From assembly GCF_946190375.1 (NCBI RefSeq), contig NZ_CAMIAF010000009.1:1-64000 (forward strand): a stretch of 64,000 bases of DNA, read 5' to 3'. A model generated the notes under the pieces. It was not told the DNA's origin and made no database searches. It saw only the letters and a program-made list of their open reading frames with translations. The DNA comes from Streptococcus mitis. GTDB taxonomy: Bacteria > Bacillota > Bacilli > Lactobacillales > Streptococcaceae. Positions 10,154-19,298 of this stretch are shown in pieces (position 1 is the first letter of the stretch; every line of letters starts with the position of its first letter). The position numbers and the translations under genes are program-made.

Positions 10154-11404
10154 TCAGACAAGCATATTATAGAGCGTTTCATTACCATTTAAGTTAATAT
10201 AAGCTGGATCAAAACCTTCCATTCGACGAATCAATCCTGCATAATCATGCTTATCTGCTAAAGCGATCCCAATTAATACAGGCCCTGTCCCCTTGCTAGC
10301 TCGTTTGATATACTCAAAACGTGTGATATCATCATTTGGCCCCAATATATCATTTACAAACTCACGCAAAGCCCCCGGACGCTGTGGAAAATTAACCACA
10401 AAGTAATGCTTGATCCCATCATAAATCAAGGCACGTTCTTCCATTTCAGGCATACGGTTGATATCATTATTTCCTCCAGAAATGATACAACAAATGGTTT
10501 TCCCCTTGATATATTCAGCCAAAACCTCTAAAGAAGCGATACTAGCCGCTCCAGCAGGTTCTGCAACAATCCCTTGCTTAGAGTAAAGGTCAATCAAGGT
10601 TTCAGAAATCAATCCCTCATCGACACCTACCAAAGTTTGAACATGTTGACGAGTTGCTTCATAGGTCAACTGACCTACCTTTTGCACAGCAATCCCATCC
10701 GCAAATTTGTCAATTTCTTTAAGTTTGACTGGACCACCAGCTTCAAAGGCCGCCTTCATGGAACGCGCTCCATTCGCCTCTACTCCGATAACTTCAATCT
10801 CTGGACTTATTTCCTTGATATAGGTAGAAACCCCAGCAATGAGACCGCCACCACCAACAGGAACCAAGACAGCATCAAAATCAATCGATTCTTTTCGAGC
10901 TTCTTCTAAAATCTCATAAGCAACTGTCCCTTGACCAGCTTGAACATGGGCATCATCAAAAGGATCAATAAAGGTACGATTTTCAGAGACTGTAAATTCT
11001 TGAGCTGCTTTGGCTGAGGCATCAAAAGTATCTCCAACTAATTTAATAGTCACGAAGTCCCCACCAAAAAAGCGAACTTGACCAATTTTTTGTTGCGGAG
11101 TAGTAATGGGCATAAAAATAGTAGCAGGAATTTTCATCTCATTACAAGTATAGGCAACTCCCTGCGCATGATTTCCCGCAGAAGCACAGACTACCCCACG
11201 CTCACGCTCTTCCTTGCTGAGCTGAGAAATGGCATAATAGGCACCACGAATTTTAAAAGAGCGAACACGTTGAGCATTTTCCTTTTTCAAATAAATCTTA
11301 GCGCCATACTTCTCCGATAAATAATGGTCGTAATCCAGTGGGGTATTCACAACCACACCATTCAAGACCTTATGAGCCTTGATTATATCTTTTGAACTTA
11401 ACAT
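10154..11404 (-). CDS. ilvA: threonine deaminase (L-threonine ammonia-lyase, biosynthetic)
   Basis: PLP enzyme that converts threonine to 2-oxobutanoate, the first committed step to isoleucine. The 416 residues contain the PLP lysine in RSFKIRGA (Lys51) and the phosphate-binding loop GGGGL (about 184-188). A single C-terminal ACT-like regulatory domain (HYFVVNFPQRPGALREF) follows, shorter than the two-domain E. coli enzyme. The second of two adjacent ATGs (11404) is chosen for its spacing from AGGAG. It follows ilvC after an intrinsic terminator, so it may depend on read-through or a promoter I could not find. Confidence 0.95.
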   Translation of the reverse strand: MLSSKDIIKAHKVLNGVVVNTPLDYDHYLSEKYGAKIYLKKENAQRVRSFKIRGAYYAISQLSKEERERGVVCASAGNHAQGVAYTCNEMKIPATIFMPITTPQQKIGQVRFFGGDFVTIKLVGDTFDASAKAAQEFTVSENRTFIDPFDDAHVQAGQGTVAYEILEEARKESIDFDAVLVPVGGGGLIAGVSTYIKEISPEIEVIGVEANGARSMKAAFEAGGPVKLKEIDKFADGIAVQKVGQLTYEATRQHVQTLVGVDEGLISETLIDLYSKQGIVAEPAGAASIASLEVLAEYIKGKTICCIISGGNNDINRMPEMEERALIYDGIKHYFVVNFPQRPGALREFVNDILGPNDDITRFEYIKRASKGTGPVLIGIALADKHDYAGLIRRMEGFDPAYINLNGNETLYNMLV

Positions 11405-11471
11405 CATTTTCTCCTAGACTATTTCATACTTATCGCAATCCATCCTCTTAAAAGTGAGGTGAATTGATTAT

Positions 11472-11497
11472 AAAAGCGAGTTAGTCCCCCAACTCGC
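11472..11497 (-). terminator. terminator between ilvC and ilvA
   Basis: On the minus strand GCGAGTT pairs with AACTCGC (11476-11482 / 11491-11497), followed by TTTTAT. It would reduce transcription from ilvBNC into ilvA. Confidence 0.75.
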
Positions 11498-11518
11498 CTT
11501 CACCTTAATTTCTATCAA

Positions 11519-12574
<1,056 letters not shown>

Positions 12575-12606
12575 TTAGGCTGGTTTAACAAATTTAAGTT
12601 GGATTT

Positions 12607-13083
12607 TTAGTCGCGGGTAAATCCAGTTGCACCCGTACGAGCGATATTGCGAATACCGTATGGTCGAATGACTCGCAATAGAGCTTCACTCTTTTCAGCA
12701 TTTCCTGTCATTTGAATAGTAATCGAGCTTGGCGCTACGTCTACCACCGTTGCACGGAAAGGTTGAATAATAGCTAGAATCTCAGCTCGCTTCTCAGCTG
12801 GCGCTGCCATCTTAACCAAAATCACCTCGCGCTCCAAATGAGGCTTGTCTGTAATATCTCGAATGCGAATCACATCAATCTGACGATTAAGTTGCTTAAT
12901 GATTTGCTCCACCTCATCATGTGAAGCAACATCAATAATAATGGTGATACGCGATACATTCGGATCTTCTGTTGCTCCAACAGAGATACTTTCGATATTA
13001 ACCTGACGACGAGACAGAACGCCAGTAAAGCGATTGAGGACTCCTGAACGATTTTGTAGTTTTGCTGTTAACATTCTACGCAT
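12607..13083 (-). CDS. ilvN: acetolactate synthase small (regulatory) subunit
   Basis: Regulatory partner of IlvB that confers valine feedback control. 158 residues with an N-terminal ACT domain (LTAKLQNRSGVLNRFTGVL, about 5-75) and the typical C-terminal extension. The start overlaps the end of ilvB by 8 bases, implying coupled translation of the two subunits. Confidence 0.96.
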   Translation of the reverse strand: MRRMLTAKLQNRSGVLNRFTGVLSRRQVNIESISVGATEDPNVSRITIIIDVASHDEVEQIIKQLNRQIDVIRIRDITDKPHLEREVILVKMAAPAEKRAEILAIIQPFRATVVDVAPSSITIQMTGNAEKSEALLRVIRPYGIRNIARTGATGFTRD

Positions 13084-14776
13084 GGAACTTCACCCCTAAC
13101 ATCTCATGATTACTCTTACCAGCTGGTACCATTGGTAACACCTGTTCCTTACGAGAAATATCTACCTCGATTAGCATAGGAACATCCTCAGTGATGACTT
13201 CAAGGTCTTGATCCAAGGTCTCAGGATTGTCAAACTTATAGTTTTTAATACCGTAAGCTTGTGCCATCAATTGGAAATCAGGAAGAGTATCAAAGACCGA
13301 CTCAGATGTTCTACCTTCATAGAAGGATTCTTGCCACTGGCGGACCATTCCAAGTGAGTGGTTGTTCAGCATAACCACCTTGATTGGCACCTTGTAAATG
13401 TTCAAAATAGCCAATTCCTGGTTAGTCATTTGGAAACCGCCATCCCCAACAAACAAGACTACTTCCTTATCTGGGTTAGCAATTTTAGCTCCAATTGCTG
13501 CTGGAATTCCAAATCCCATCGTTCCCAAACCACCTGAAGTCACTAACTGACGTTCGTTTTGGTAGGGATAATACTGAGCTGTCCACATTTGGTGTTGACC
13601 AACGTCTGTTACCACAATGGCATCTCCATTCGTCAATTCACCAATTCGTTCAATAACAGCTTGCGGCTGAACCACACGCTCTTTCTTATCATAAGAACGA
13701 ACGCGGTTCTTGTCTTTAGTAACTTTTTCAATCCATTTTTCAGTATTGTTATGAACTGTTGGTTCTGCTAGCAACATTTGCAAGGCTTTCTTAGCATCTC
13801 CAACTACAGGAATATCTGCACTGATAATCTTGCCAATCTCGGCTGGGTCAATATCAATGTGGGCAACCTTAGCATTCTTAGCGAAGGTCTTAGGATTCCC
13901 CGTCAAGCGGTCATCGAAACGGCAACCAATACTAATCATAAAGTCCGCTTCCGTCATGGCAATATTAGCTGCGAATGACCCGTGCATGCCTCCCATTCCA
14001 AGGAAGAGTGGATGACTCGTTGCAATCGTTCCTTGTCCCAAAAGACTGGTGACCACTGGAATCTGATAGCGTTCTGCAAATTCGTTTAATTCTGCAGCTG
14101 CTTCAGCATAACTAATCCCCCCACCAGCTAACAAGACTGGCTTTTTAGCCTTGGATAATTGCTTCAAGATTTTCTTGATTTGCATATCATTTGGCTCAAG
14201 AGTTGGCTGATAGCTTGGTAGGTTCACTTCTGGTGAATAGATGAAGTCCGTTTCTAAAGCAGATACGTCTTTAGGTAGGTCAATTACTACTGGCCCTGGT
14301 CGACCTGTAGTTGCGATATGGACAGCTTCCGTAATGATACGCGGAATATCTGCCGTCTCACGAACTTGGTAATTGTACTTAGTGATTGGCATGGTAATTC
14401 CCACGATATCTGCCTCCTGAAAGGCATCTTTCCCAATCCCTGCCCGCGCCACCTGACCTGTAAAGACCAAAAGGGGAACGCTATCGCTCATGGCATCTGC
14501 AATCCCTGTAATGGCATTTGTTGCTCCCGGTCCGCTAGTGACGACGGCAACACCCAACTTTCCAGTTGATTTGGCATAACCTTCAGCTTCATGCAGACAA
14601 CCTTGCTCATGGCGTCCTAGAATGTGGCGAATGCCTTTAAAATTATATATCGCATCATAAAAAGGCAAGACCGCACCACCAGGATAACCAAAGATGGTAT
14701 CAATTCCTAAATCACGAAGTGTTTCCAAAACTAGGTCCGACCCCGTCTTAGGAGATTCTAAACTGATTTTCTCCAT
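13076..14776 (-). CDS. ilvB: acetolactate synthase large (catalytic) subunit
   Basis: Thiamine-diphosphate enzyme that condenses pyruvate with pyruvate or 2-oxobutanoate. 566 residues in three TPP-enzyme domains. The catalytic glutamate lies in GRHEQGCLHEAEGYA, and the TPP/Mg motif begins VGDGGFQMT and ends about 30 residues later in NNHSLGMVRQW. First gene of the ilvBNC operon, with a CodY-like box just upstream of its promoter, consistent with repression when branched-chain amino acids are plentiful. Confidence 0.97.
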   Translation of the reverse strand: MEKISLESPKTGSDLVLETLRDLGIDTIFGYPGGAVLPFYDAIYNFKGIRHILGRHEQGCLHEAEGYAKSTGKLGVAVVTSGPGATNAITGIADAMSDSVPLLVFTGQVARAGIGKDAFQEADIVGITMPITKYNYQVRETADIPRIITEAVHIATTGRPGPVVIDLPKDVSALETDFIYSPEVNLPSYQPTLEPNDMQIKKILKQLSKAKKPVLLAGGGISYAEAAAELNEFAERYQIPVVTSLLGQGTIATSHPLFLGMGGMHGSFAANIAMTEADFMISIGCRFDDRLTGNPKTFAKNAKVAHIDIDPAEIGKIISADIPVVGDAKKALQMLLAEPTVHNNTEKWIEKVTKDKNRVRSYDKKERVVQPQAVIERIGELTNGDAIVVTDVGQHQMWTAQYYPYQNERQLVTSGGLGTMGFGIPAAIGAKIANPDKEVVLFVGDGGFQMTNQELAILNIYKVPIKVVMLNNHSLGMVRQWQESFYEGRTSESVFDTLPDFQLMAQAYGIKNYKFDNPETLDQDLEVITEDVPMLIEVDISRKEQVLPMVPAGKSNHEMLGVKFHA

Positions 14777-14814
14777 TGTTCCCCTTTCTTTCCTCTTAAA
14801 AATAACTTGTTACT

Positions 14815-14869
14815 ATCATACCACTTTTTCAAAATTTTTCAAGACAAAAGAAGAAATTTTCTGAATTTT
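14815..14869 (-). promoter_or_regulatory. ilvB promoter with CodY-like box
   Basis: Minus-strand -10 TATGAT (14815-14820) and -35 TTGAAA (14837-14842) are 16 bases apart. AAAATTCAGAAAATT (14855-14869 on the minus strand) matches 13 of 15 positions of the CodY box AATTTTCWGAAAATT and lies just upstream of the -35. CodY control of ilv genes is established in streptococci. Use of this particular box is inferred. Confidence 0.65.
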
Positions 14870-14938
14870 CTATTTTAACGTTTATTTATGAATGTTATTT
14901 TGGTTTTTATTTAAAAGATACCGATTTCATTGTTTAAA

Positions 14939-14967
14939 AAGAAAAAAGAACTGATTTCTCAGTCCTT
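14939..14967 (-). terminator. terminator of the asp23-fakA operon
   Basis: On the minus strand AAGGACTGA, loop GAAA, TCAGTTCTT, then T-run. It starts 9 bases past the fakA stop. Confidence 0.85.
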
Positions 14968-14975
14968 CATTAATC

Positions 14976-16643
14976 TTATTCCACACTAAATAGGTATGGG
15001 TAAACAGGTTGTTGACCTTGGTGAATCTCGACTTCAACGTCTTCGAATTCTTCTGCGATTTCTTGAGCAATTTCATTGGCAAGTTCTTCGCTTCCGTCTT
15101 CACCGACATAGAAGGTTACGATTTCACTATCTTCATCCAACATATGTTTCAAGGTTTCTGTCAAGGTTTGATGCATATCAGGGTTTGACACGAGGATTTT
15201 CCCATCCACCATACCAAGATTATCGTTTTCATGGATTTCTAAACCATCAATGGTTGTATCACGCACAGCTGTTGTGACGCTTCCGCTAACGACATCGCTA
15301 AGAGCAGCAGTCATACGCTCTTGGTTTTCTTCGATGGACTTGCTTGGATCAAAGGCGAGAAGACTTGTCAAACCTTGTGGCAAAGTACGAGCTTCCACCA
15401 CTACTGCTGGTTGCTCCAAAACTTCTGCTGCAGATTGAGCTGCCATAAAGATATTTTTGTTGTTTGGCAGGAAGATAATGTTACGAGCGTTGACCTGTTC
15501 AACAGCCTTGATAAAGTCTTCTGTTGAAGGGTTCATAGTTTGACCGCCTTCGATAACATAATCCACACCTTGAGAACGGAAGATATCTGCTAGACCTTTA
15601 CCAGCCACCACAGCAATCAAAGCATATTCTTTTTCTTCAGCTGGTTTGCTAACTTGAGCAGCTTCTTTCTCAACCTGTGCTTCGTGTTGGTTACGCATAT
15701 TGTCAACTTTTACCTTGATCAAGCTACCATATTTAAGACCTTCTTGCATAACAAGTCCTGGATCTTCTGTATGGACATGGACTTTAACAATTTCATCATC
15801 GTTAACAACGAGGAGAGAGTCTCCAAGCTCATTCAAGTAGTTACGGAATTCGTCGTATTCAAAATCTTTGGCATAAGTTGGACCTTGCTTGAGAGCTACC
15901 ATGATTTCAGTACAGTAACCAAACGTGATGTCCTCAGTCGCTACATGACCAGCCACAGACTTATGATGCTCTGCATTGATCATCTCACTCATGTTAGCAG
16001 GTGTCGCTACAAAGTCCTCAGATGCAATATATTCACCAGTAAGAGCTGAAAGGAAACCTTCATAGATGAAGACTAGTCCTTGACCACCTGAATCTACAAC
16101 GCCAACTTCTTTCAATACTGGAAGCATGTCTGGTGTTTTAGCTAGGGCTGTTTTAGCACCTTCCAAGGCTGCGCGCATGACTTCAACAGCGTCATCTGTT
16201 TGCTCAGCTTTTTTCTTAGCACCGATAGCAGCCCCACGAGAAACTGTCAAAATCGTTCCTTCAACTGGTTTCATAACTGCCTTATAGGCAACTTCCACAC
16301 CTGATTGGAAGGCAAGGGCCAAGTCTTGACCTGTTAACTCGTCTTTATCCTTGATAGCTTGTGAAAATCCACGGAAAAGCTGAGAGGTAATAACACCTGA
16401 GTTCCCACGCGCACCCATCAAAAGACCTTTGGCAAGAATGCTCGCTACCTCGCCAACTGTAGAAGCTGGCTTGTCTGCAACTTCTTTAGCACCATTTTCA
16501 ATGGTCATTCCCATGTTTGTTCCAGTATCTCCATCTGGAACTGGGAAGACGTTTAATGAATTGACATATTCAGCTTGCTTATTCAAGCGAGTTGATGCAG
16601 CTTGCACCATTTCTTGAAATAAGCTAGTAGTAATTTTTGACAC
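14976..16643 (-). CDS. fakA: fatty acid kinase catalytic subunit (DAK2-domain protein, YloV family)
   Basis: ATP-binding subunit that phosphorylates exogenous fatty acids carried by a FakB protein, feeding phospholipid synthesis. 555 residues: an N-terminal DAK2/DhaL-like nucleotide domain (PVPDGDTGTNM at about 34-44 with metal-binding aspartates, and GARGNSG), then the middle and C-terminal FakA domains. Older annotation calls it dihydroxyacetone kinase-like. It sits 2 bases after the Asp23-family gene, an arrangement common across Firmicutes. FakB genes are not in this window. Confidence 0.9.
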   Translation of the reverse strand: MSKITTSLFQEMVQAASTRLNKQAEYVNSLNVFPVPDGDTGTNMGMTIENGAKEVADKPASTVGEVASILAKGLLMGARGNSGVITSQLFRGFSQAIKDKDELTGQDLALAFQSGVEVAYKAVMKPVEGTILTVSRGAAIGAKKKAEQTDDAVEVMRAALEGAKTALAKTPDMLPVLKEVGVVDSGGQGLVFIYEGFLSALTGEYIASEDFVATPANMSEMINAEHHKSVAGHVATEDITFGYCTEIMVALKQGPTYAKDFEYDEFRNYLNELGDSLLVVNDDEIVKVHVHTEDPGLVMQEGLKYGSLIKVKVDNMRNQHEAQVEKEAAQVSKPAEEKEYALIAVVAGKGLADIFRSQGVDYVIEGGQTMNPSTEDFIKAVEQVNARNIIFLPNNKNIFMAAQSAAEVLEQPAVVVEARTLPQGLTSLLAFDPSKSIEENQERMTAALSDVVSGSVTTAVRDTTIDGLEIHENDNLGMVDGKILVSNPDMHQTLTETLKHMLDEDSEIVTFYVGEDGSEELANEIAQEIAEEFEDVEVEIHQGQQPVYPYLFSVE

Positions 16644-16645
16644 GG

Positions 16646-17011
16646 TTATTCTCCTACAACTTTGATATTTTGAATGTAGACATTTACAGTCTGAGCAGTA
16701 ATTCCAAGCTGGTTTTCCAAGCTAAAACGAACACGCTCTTGAATGTTTTTTGACACTTCGCTAATCTTTGTTCCGTAGCTCAACACGGTATATACATCAA
16801 CTGCAATACTGCCATCTTCGGCCGCCTTTACGACAACACCTTTGGAATAATTTTCCTTACCTAGAAGGGCTTGGAAATTATCTTTGAGGGCATTTTTACT
16901 AGCCATACCGACCACACCAAAAATCTCAGTTGTTGCACCGCCTACGATAGTTGCAATCACTTCATCTGTTAGTTCGATTTGACCATCTTTTGTATTAATT
17001 TTTACAGTCAT
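16646..17011 (-). CDS. Asp23/Gls24 family envelope stress protein (YloU-like)
   Basis: 121 residues matching the Asp23/Gls24 (DUF322) family: a conserved N-terminal block TDEVIATIVGGATTEIFGVVGM and a C-terminal VNVYIQNIKVV segment. Function is not settled; relatives are linked to cell-envelope stress. It is transcribed with fakA and separated from it by 2 bases. Confidence 0.9.
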   Translation of the reverse strand: MTVKINTKDGQIELTDEVIATIVGGATTEIFGVVGMASKNALKDNFQALLGKENYSKGVVVKAAEDGSIAVDVYTVLSYGTKISEVSKNIQERVRFSLENQLGITAQTVNVYIQNIKVVGE

Positions 17012-17131
17012 CCTTTTTACCTCAACTAGTTGATACTCTATTTTATCATATTTCAGCCCAAGTGTAAAAGCAGAATACTGTCTCAGCGGATATTTACTCT
17101 ATTGTTCAAATGATGTTATACCCGTAATAAA

Positions 17132-17153
17132 AGAAAAAAGACCCTAAGGTCTT
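17132..17153 (-). terminator. terminator of rpmB
   Basis: On the minus strand AAGACC, loop TTAG, GGTCTT followed by TTTTTC. Confidence 0.8.
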
Positions 17154-17167
17154 CTTTACTTTTATTA

Positions 17168-17356
17168 TTAAACGCGTTCAACTTTACCTGATTTCAAAGC
17201 ACGAGCTGAAGCCCAAACTTTTTTAGGTTTACCATCGATAAGAACAGTAACTTTTTGAAGGTTTGGTTTTACGGCACGTTTTGTTTGGTTCATCGCGTGT
17301 GAACGGTTGTTTCCTGATACAGTCTTACGACCTGTAAAGTAACATACTTTAGCCAT
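17168..17356 (-). CDS. rpmB: 50S ribosomal protein L28
   Basis: 62-residue basic ribosomal protein of the large subunit. Sequence landmarks: [23 protein letters not shown] and the [13 protein letters not shown] tail. It lacks the zinc-binding cysteine quartet, having only one cysteine near the start. GGAGG precedes the ATG. Monocistronic, with its own terminator. Confidence 0.98.
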   Translation of the reverse strand: MAKVCYFTGRKTVSGNNRSHAMNQTKRAVKPNLQKVTVLIDGKPKKVWASARALKSGKVERV

Positions 17357-17461
17357 TGTGTTTTCCTCCTATTAGATCTAATATAGCGGATGTGCTAGCA
17401 CCACATACCGTACTATGTTATCACACTTTCTTCATTTTTGCAAGGGAATTGGAAGATTTTT

Positions 17462-18136
17462 TTATTTAACGTAGACAATTCCCAACTTTCCAAAAGCCAC
17501 ATCCCCACGGATAATCAAGGTTTTGCTGGTTGGGGCTAGAGAAGTATCTGCCTTGGCTACACCACAGAAAGTTTCCACCTTTAAATCAACTCTCCAATGT
17601 TGAGGAACATAGATAACTGCATTGCCAAAACCAACTTCCACTTTCAGTGTTGCGCTATCACCTAACATCTCTGCATTGTCATAATATATCTTGGCATTCC
17701 CAAAACCAACTTCAACTTGGTCTTCTACCAATTCTTGCTCTTGCTTGTAGAAAGTCCCAGTCCCAAAAGCAACTTCCTTATCTATAAGAATGTTTTTTTC
17801 ACCATCATGCCACCATTTTTTCCCATTCCAAGTTCTGTTAGAATGAGTGAGCATGTTTACTCCTAGAACAATTAGAACTCCTGCCCAGATTAGTGTCTGG
17901 TTTGGAATTGGTAAAATGCCATAAAAGTGGTTGGCAATCATTAAGGCCACTAGGGCTGTAAAAGAGGCTGAAGTTAAGTGACGACGCAACAAAGCTCCAA
18001 CTGATTGATAGGCAAAAAAGGCAATACCAATCAAGGGCCAAATTTGCCCACCAAATGAAGGGCTTCCAAAATTGCCCTGCAATAATACTAAAGCCGCCAA
18101 TACTAGCAACACAATACCAAATGCTTTCTTTTTCAT
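17462..18136 (-). CDS. LiaF-like membrane protein
   Basis: 224 residues. Four hydrophobic segments in the first about 105 residues are followed by a beta-rich C-terminal domain with repeated EVGFGNA/VAFG motifs, the signature of the LiaF/DUF2154-type (cell-wall-active antibiotics response) C-terminus. It follows the LytTR regulator gene by 4 bases, so the two form an operon. By analogy the membrane protein may sense or restrain an envelope response controlled by the regulator; this role is inferred. Confidence 0.8.
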   Translation of the reverse strand: MKKKAFGIVLLVLAALVLLQGNFGSPSFGGQIWPLIGIAFFAYQSVGALLRRHLTSASFTALVALMIANHFYGILPIPNQTLIWAGVLIVLGVNMLTHSNRTWNGKKWWHDGEKNILIDKEVAFGTGTFYKQEQELVEDQVEVGFGNAKIYYDNAEMLGDSATLKVEVGFGNAVIYVPQHWRVDLKVETFCGVAKADTSLAPTSKTLIIRGDVAFGKLGIVYVK

Positions 18137-18140
18137 CTTG

Positions 18141-18587
18141 TTACCTCATGTTTCTTAGATTTTCTTTTAGGAGGGATTGGTAATGCCGTGAGACATGAAC
18201 CTCCTTGTGGGTCTGATAAAAGGAAATGGTCCCCGTTCCCGAAAAGGACTTATCCACCGAATAGACTTGCCGAATATTAGCAATAGTTGACTTGGATACT
18301 CGACTGAAATAGCGAGGAAGAATAGCCTCTAACTCATAGAGTTTAAGCCGAACCTCGTAGGCATCTTTCTGGGTATGGGCATAAATCTTGCTACCTTCCG
18401 TCTCAAAGAAGAGAATTTCCGATAAGTCCAGATAATATTCACCTGTTCCCTTGTAAAAAATCAACCTCGGAGACTTGGACTCTTGCAAGAGGCGCTGTAA
18501 ATCCGCAATCTCATCTGTCAAAGCCGTTGCCTTGATGACAATTTCAGTTTCCTCTAAATTGCTGTCAATTTCAATTCGTAACTTCAT
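18141..18587 (-). CDS. LytTR-type DNA-binding regulator
   Basis: 148 residues. The C-terminal about 100 residues form a LytTR domain (YLDLSEILFFETEGSKIYAHT, and FSRVSKSTIANIRQVYSVDKSF). There is no receiver domain, so it is not a classical two-component response regulator. The N-terminal 45 residues (MKLRIEIDSNLEETEIVIKA) are typical of the short LytTR proteins paired with small membrane proteins. Start has GGAGAT upstream. Co-transcribed with the LiaF-like gene. Confidence 0.88.
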   Translation of the reverse strand: MKLRIEIDSNLEETEIVIKATALTDEIADLQRLLQESKSPRLIFYKGTGEYYLDLSEILFFETEGSKIYAHTQKDAYEVRLKLYELEAILPRYFSRVSKSTIANIRQVYSVDKSFSGTGTISFYQTHKEVHVSRHYQSLLKENLRNMR

Positions 18588-18699
18588 TACATCTCCTTTC
18601 TGACTCTACTATATCAAAGCCAAAATAAGAAAACAAGAGCAAAAAGCAAGTGGTTACTTTAACCCCGTAAGTGGTTGTAAGACCAACTTAACTTACAGG

Positions 18700-19203
18700 T
18701 CAACATAGAAAGAAAATCACACCCCACGCAAGACCACAAATATAACCAACCACTACATCCTTGGGATAATGCACGCCACCTGAGACTCTCACGAGACCGA
18801 GGAGGGCTGACAAGACCAACAAGATAACCCCTACAGATAAACTAGCATGCAAGCAAGTCATGGAGATAATGGTTGCTGAAAAGACATGACGACTGGGCAT
18901 AGATTTACCAGGACTATCTCTGTCTAGTAGCGGGACAATTTCCCAAACTTCATAAGGCCTAGGGGCATTGATTTTCTTACGAAGAAAGGACAAAATCACA
19001 AAACCTGATGCAGGGATAAACAAATAGATTCCGACCTGTTTCCCAAGTCCTTGTTGGAGATAGATAGTTGCTAACAAGGTTAGATAAATTATAGGCATAA
19101 CTACCGTCATGAAGCGATTGAAAGTTCTTAACAAGCTCAGAAGAAAGGGCCTATTTTCAATGTTAGCAGCAATGTAGTCATACCATTCTTGATAATTTTT
19201 CAT
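18700..19203 (-). CDS. PAP2-family membrane phosphatase
   Basis: About 167 residues, polytopic. All three phosphatase motifs are present: KKINAPRP, PSRHVFSA and the SGGVHYPKDVVVG block with catalytic histidines. The likely substrate is a lipid phosphate or an isoprenyl pyrophosphate; this cannot be decided here. The start is uncertain: ATG 19203 fits the usual N-terminus MKNYQEWYDYI, while a GTG/ATG pair lies at 19218/19215. The ribosome-binding site is weak at each. Confidence 0.85.
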   Translation of the reverse strand: MKNYQEWYDYIAANIENRPFLLSLLRTFNRFMTVVMPIIYLTLLATIYLQQGLGKQVGIYLFIPASGFVILSFLRKKINAPRPYEVWEIVPLLDRDSPGKSMPSRHVFSATIISMTCLHASLSVGVILLVLSALLGLVRVSGGVHYPKDVVVGYICGLAWGVIFFLC

Positions 19204-19267
19204 ATATTTTCTCATCACTTACTCAAATTTTGCTTACAGGGAAGCACTTGTCTTCTAGTATAGTGCA

Positions 19268-19293
19268 GAAAAAGAAGGCCGTCAAGCCTTCTT
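19268..19293 (-). terminator. terminator of the marR-ABC exporter operon
   Basis: Minus-strand AGAAGGC, 6-base loop, GCCTTCT followed by TTTTT, 6 bases past the stop of the last ABC gene. Confidence 0.8.
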
Positions 19294-19298
19294 TCGAT

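Noticed and set aside
15654-16049. 131-codon plus-strand frame inside fakA
   Set aside because: Antisense shadow with unnatural composition and no start signal.
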